Below, in pieces: positions 5,475-7,007 of a stretch of DNA of 7,007 nt. The DNA is from Alphaproteobacteria bacterium MarineAlpha3_Bin4 (GTDB lineage Bacteria > Pseudomonadota > Alphaproteobacteria > Rhodospirillales > Casp-alpha2). Made by a program: the position numbers and the translations under genes. Below the pieces are notes generated by a model. It had not been told where the DNA came from and searched no databases. It saw only the letters and a program-made list of their open reading frames with translations. The stretch is from the NCBI GenBank assembly GCA_002938045.1, contig PTLJ01000082.1, forward strand, positions 1 through 7,007. Direction: 5' to 3'. How positions within the stretch are numbered: position 1 is the stretch's first letter; the number at the start of each line of letters is the position of its first letter.

Positions 5475-5483
5475 CTTGACGGA

Positions 5484-5499
5484 GAGTCCTGTCTGACTC
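5484..5499 (+). promoter_or_regulatory. GAGTC-N6-GACTC dyad in the ccrM leader
   Basis: Two GANTC sites are arranged as an inverted pair, GAGTC-CTGTCT-GACTC. As DNA it is a paired methylation target just downstream of the predicted transcription start. As RNA it is a 5-bp hairpin with a 6-nt loop ending 12 nt before the ATG. Confidence 0.4.
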
Positions 5500-5511
5500 A
5501 TTCTGCCGGCT

Positions 5512-6639
5512 ATGGGCAGAGACAATAATGATCGCCAGGGAGGCGGCGTCAAAGCGGCACGAGTTAAGGCCGACAAATTCGAAGACAAGGTCCTCTGTGG
5601 AGACAGCGTCGAAGAGATGAACGCGCTCCCCGAGGCCTGCGCCGACATGATCTTCGCTGACCCTCCCTATAACCTTCAACTCAAGGGCGAGTTGCTGCGT
5701 CCCAACCAGACTCGGGTCGACGGCGTCGCCAACGACTGGGACCGCTTCGACGGCTTCGCCGCCTACGACGCCTTCACCGCCGACTGGCTACAAGCGGCGC
5801 GACGCACGCTGAAGCCTGATGGCACGCTTTGGGTAATCGGCAGCTACCACAACATTTTTCGGGTCGGCGCTATCCTGCAAGACCTCGGCTACTGGATCCT
5901 AAACGACATTGTCTGGCGCAAGACCAACCCGATGCCCAACTTCCGTGGCCGGCGCTTTACCAACGCCCACGAGACACTGATCTGGTGCGCGCGTGACAAG
6001 GAGTCCAAGTACCGCTTCAACTACAAAGCCATGAAGACCCTGAACGACGACCTGCAAATGCGCTCTGATTGGTTTTTACCGTTGTGTACTGGCCTGGAGC
6101 GCCTGAAGGTGAACGGCAAGAAGGCGCATCCGACGCAAAAGCCAGAATCGCTCTTGCACCGGGTGATCCTATCAGCGACCGAGGTCGGCGACGTCGTTCT
6201 TGACCCGTTTTTCGGCAGCGGCACTAGCGGCGCCGTGGCCAAGAAGCTCGGGCGTCGCTACATCGGTATCGAGCGAGAAGAAAACTACGTTCGCTTGGCC
6301 CAGGAACGCTTAGTCAAGGTCCACCAGGCGGTCGATGAAACTTTCCTGAGCACGCCTACCAAGCGCGAGCAGCCGCGCATACCGTTCGGCTGGCTAGTCG
6401 AACGTGGCCTAGTGCAGCCGGGCCAGACCCTAACCGACCGCCGCCGATGCCACACCGCCCGTGTCAGTGCTGACGGCACACTGGTCAGCGCCGACTTCCG
6501 CGGTTCCATCCATCAGGTAGGTGCCTTTGTGCAAATGGCGCCAGCCTGCAACGGCTGGCAATTCTGGCATGTTGAGGAAAAGGGCCGGTTGGTACCGATC
6601 GACATTTACCGACAGAAGTTGAGGGCGGAACTGCATTAA
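5512..6639 (+). CDS. ccrM: Cell-cycle adenine DNA methyltransferase CcrM (GANTC-specific)
   Basis: CcrM transfers a methyl group from S-adenosylmethionine to N6 of adenine in GANTC, acting on hemimethylated DNA after replication to time cell-cycle gene expression in Alphaproteobacteria. The 375-residue protein has the beta-class order. The catalytic motif FADPPYNLQL (48-57, DPPY 50-53) comes first, then the recognition region containing IGSYHNIFRVG (109-119), IVWRKTNPMPNFRG (133-146) and TNAHETLIW (150-158). AHPTQKPESLL (205-215) and the AdoMet-binding DPFFGSGT (231-238) follow. The C-terminal domain characteristic of CcrM (about 280-375) is present, including GSIHQVGAFVQMAPACNGWQ and FWHVE. 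It is therefore complete, not a restriction-system orphan lacking this domain. The N-terminus is about 20 residues longer than in Caulobacter CcrM, and the ATG at 5512 has no nearby ribosome site. No other start lies before the first conserved strand. No cognate restriction gene is in the window. Confidence 0.95.
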   Translation: MGRDNNDRQGGGVKAARVKADKFEDKVLCGDSVEEMNALPEACADMIFADPPYNLQLKGELLRPNQTRVDGVANDWDRFDGFAAYDAFTADWLQAARRTLKPDGTLWVIGSYHNIFRVGAILQDLGYWILNDIVWRKTNPMPNFRGRRFTNAHETLIWCARDKESKYRFNYKAMKTLNDDLQMRSDWFLPLCTGLERLKVNGKKAHPTQKPESLLHRVILSATEVGDVVLDPFFGSGTSGAVAKKLGRRYIGIEREENYVRLAQERLVKVHQAVDETFLSTPTKREQPRIPFGWLVERGLVQPGQTLTDRRRCHTARVSADGTLVSADFRGSIHQVGAFVQMAPACNGWQFWHVEEKGRLVPIDIYRQKLRAELH

Positions 6640-6735
6640 CCATCGGCCTCGGAGTAGCTTCGGATCAAGACAACCTGTCGAGACTCGCCGCAGGATCGGA
6701 TAAAAATGGCTGGCTAAGCGGCCCTCAGGTGCCGG

Positions 6736-6804
6736 CTAACGCTGCCGCTGCTTGCCCTTTATAGCTTCGTCACCACCACCGGTGCCGGGAGCAACTTCCT
6801 TGTC
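6736..6804 (-). pseudogene. Possible C-terminal tail of a broken minus-strand gene
   Basis: Between a TAA at 6807-6805 and a TAG at 6738-6736, the minus strand reads DKEVAPGTGGGDEAIKGKQ followed by RQR. This is a Gly-rich linker and basic tail of the kind found at protein C-termini. No start codon lies in the segment, so if real it belongs to a disrupted gene, with the TAA as one lesion. Confidence 0.15.
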
Positions 6805-6830
6805 TTAGTGCTGACAGAAAACGGTCTCGT

Positions 6831-6902
6831 TCATCTGATGTGATTTGTGGTGTCGGGGAACAGGACGGCGACGGCGAGCAGCAGAAATATGAACCATCAC
6901 AT
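6831..6902 (-). pseudogene. Small hydrophobic frame with in-frame TGA at codon 2
   Basis: On the minus strand a strong ribosome-type sequence GGGAGG lies 3 nt before an ATG at 6902-6900. The second codon is TGA (6899-6897). The frame then reads WFIFLLLAVAVLFPD, TTNHIR and stops at 6833-6831. The hydrophobic run is membrane-helix-like. A substitution creating the TGA in a small membrane-protein gene is one reading; a chance hydrophobic frame is another. The GGGAGG-to-ATG spacing is shorter than ideal. Confidence 0.18.
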
Positions 6903-6949
6903 GGACCTCCCATTGATGGCGGAGAGACGACGCTAGGAAGGTGATCCTC

Positions 6950-7006
6950 TTACGCCGGTGAATGCGGTTCAATCGGCGGCAGCGCCACGGCAAGAAGAAA
7001 GCTGAA
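6950..7006 (-). CDS. Possible 3' end of a minus-strand gene at the right edge (partial)
   Basis: The minus strand from 7006 to the TAA at 6952-6950 reads FSFLLAVALPPIEPHSPA and stops. It is hydrophobic, then Pro-rich. The rest, if any, lies outside the window. Eighteen codons without a stop is weak evidence, so this is only a flag for anyone with the adjoining sequence. Confidence 0.13.
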   Translation of the reverse strand, partial: FSFLLAVALPPIEPHSPA

Positions 7007-7007
7007 C

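Larger units (their letters stand above)
5405..5499. promoter_or_regulatory. Cluster of five GANTC (CcrM) sites before ccrM
   Basis: GANTC sites occur at 5405-5409 (GAGTC), 5444-5448 (GATTC), 5461-5465 (GAATC), 5484-5488 (GAGTC) and 5495-5499 (GACTC). That is five in 95 bp, where one per roughly 250 bp is expected by chance and about twelve were found by hand in the rest of the window. These are the target of the enzyme encoded immediately downstream. In Caulobacter crescentus, GANTC sites in the ccrM leader make transcription sensitive to methylation state, so a methylation-controlled ccrM promoter is the natural reading here. No CtrA-like TTAA-N7-TTAA box is visible. Confidence 0.75.
6640..7007. 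other. 368-bp region after ccrM without an intact gene
   Basis: I see no complete gene, tRNA or clear terminator. One GANTC site is present (6682-6686). The minus strand contains short coding-like fragments in different frames (6736-6804, 6831-6902, 6950-7006), which suggests a decayed gene or the 3' side of a gene beyond the right edge. On the + strand an ATG at 6962 opens a very basic frame (MRFNRRQRHGKKKAE) to the edge, too short to judge. Confidence 0.4.

Noticed and set aside
5512..6639. Restriction-modification system instead of a solitary methyltransferase
   Set aside because: The CcrM-specific C-terminal domain is present and no endonuclease-like gene is in the window; rnhB and the region downstream offer no partner.
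6955..6985. A GGTTCAATC motif resembling a tRNA T-loop
   Set aside because: The flanking bases do not form a 5-bp T-stem and no acceptor, D or anticodon arm can be placed around it.

Overview
The window looks like core chromosome of an alphaproteobacterium, most plausibly from or near the Rhodospirillales. The DNA is GC-rich (about 60% by eye). It carries a full-length CcrM-type adenine methyltransferase, a hallmark of Alphaproteobacteria. The order MoaB, glycosyltransferase pair, PA0069-type radical SAM protein, RNase HII, CcrM also fits that class. No phage, insertion-sequence, CRISPR, tRNA or rRNA signal was seen. The taxonomic call is inference from gene content, and no species can be named.

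Layout. On the + strand, a lytic transglycosylase cut by the left edge (2-658) overlaps moaB (642-1175). Next comes a poorly conserved stretch (1176-1778) with one unrecognised 84-codon ORF and possible gene debris. Two minus-strand genes follow, probably one transcript: a TIGR04283-type family 2 glycosyltransferase (3072-2395), then a TIGR04282/DUF2064-type transferase (2387-1779), 7 bp apart. A 440-bp divergent intergenic region (3073-3512) is rich in inverted repeats and holds a possible 28-residue ORF. The + strand then carries a PA0069-type radical SAM protein (3513-4601), RNase HII (4797-5423) and ccrM (5512-6639). The last 368 bp have no convincing gene; they contain fragments of hydrophobic minus-strand reading frames.

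How the genes fit together. Most are housekeeping: wall turnover (transglycosylase), molybdenum cofactor synthesis (MoaB), removal of RNA from DNA (RNase HII) and cell-cycle GANTC methylation (CcrM). The two transferases belong to families first defined by their association with radical SAM proteins, and here they lie divergent from a radical SAM gene of another family.

The strongest non-coding signal is just before ccrM. Five GANTC sites, the target of CcrM itself, fall within 95 bp (5405-5499), against about a dozen in the rest of the window by hand scan. Four form two inverted pairs placed over a candidate promoter and its leader. This suggests methylation-dependent autoregulation. It resembles the Caulobacter ccrM promoter in principle but has more sites and no visible CtrA box.
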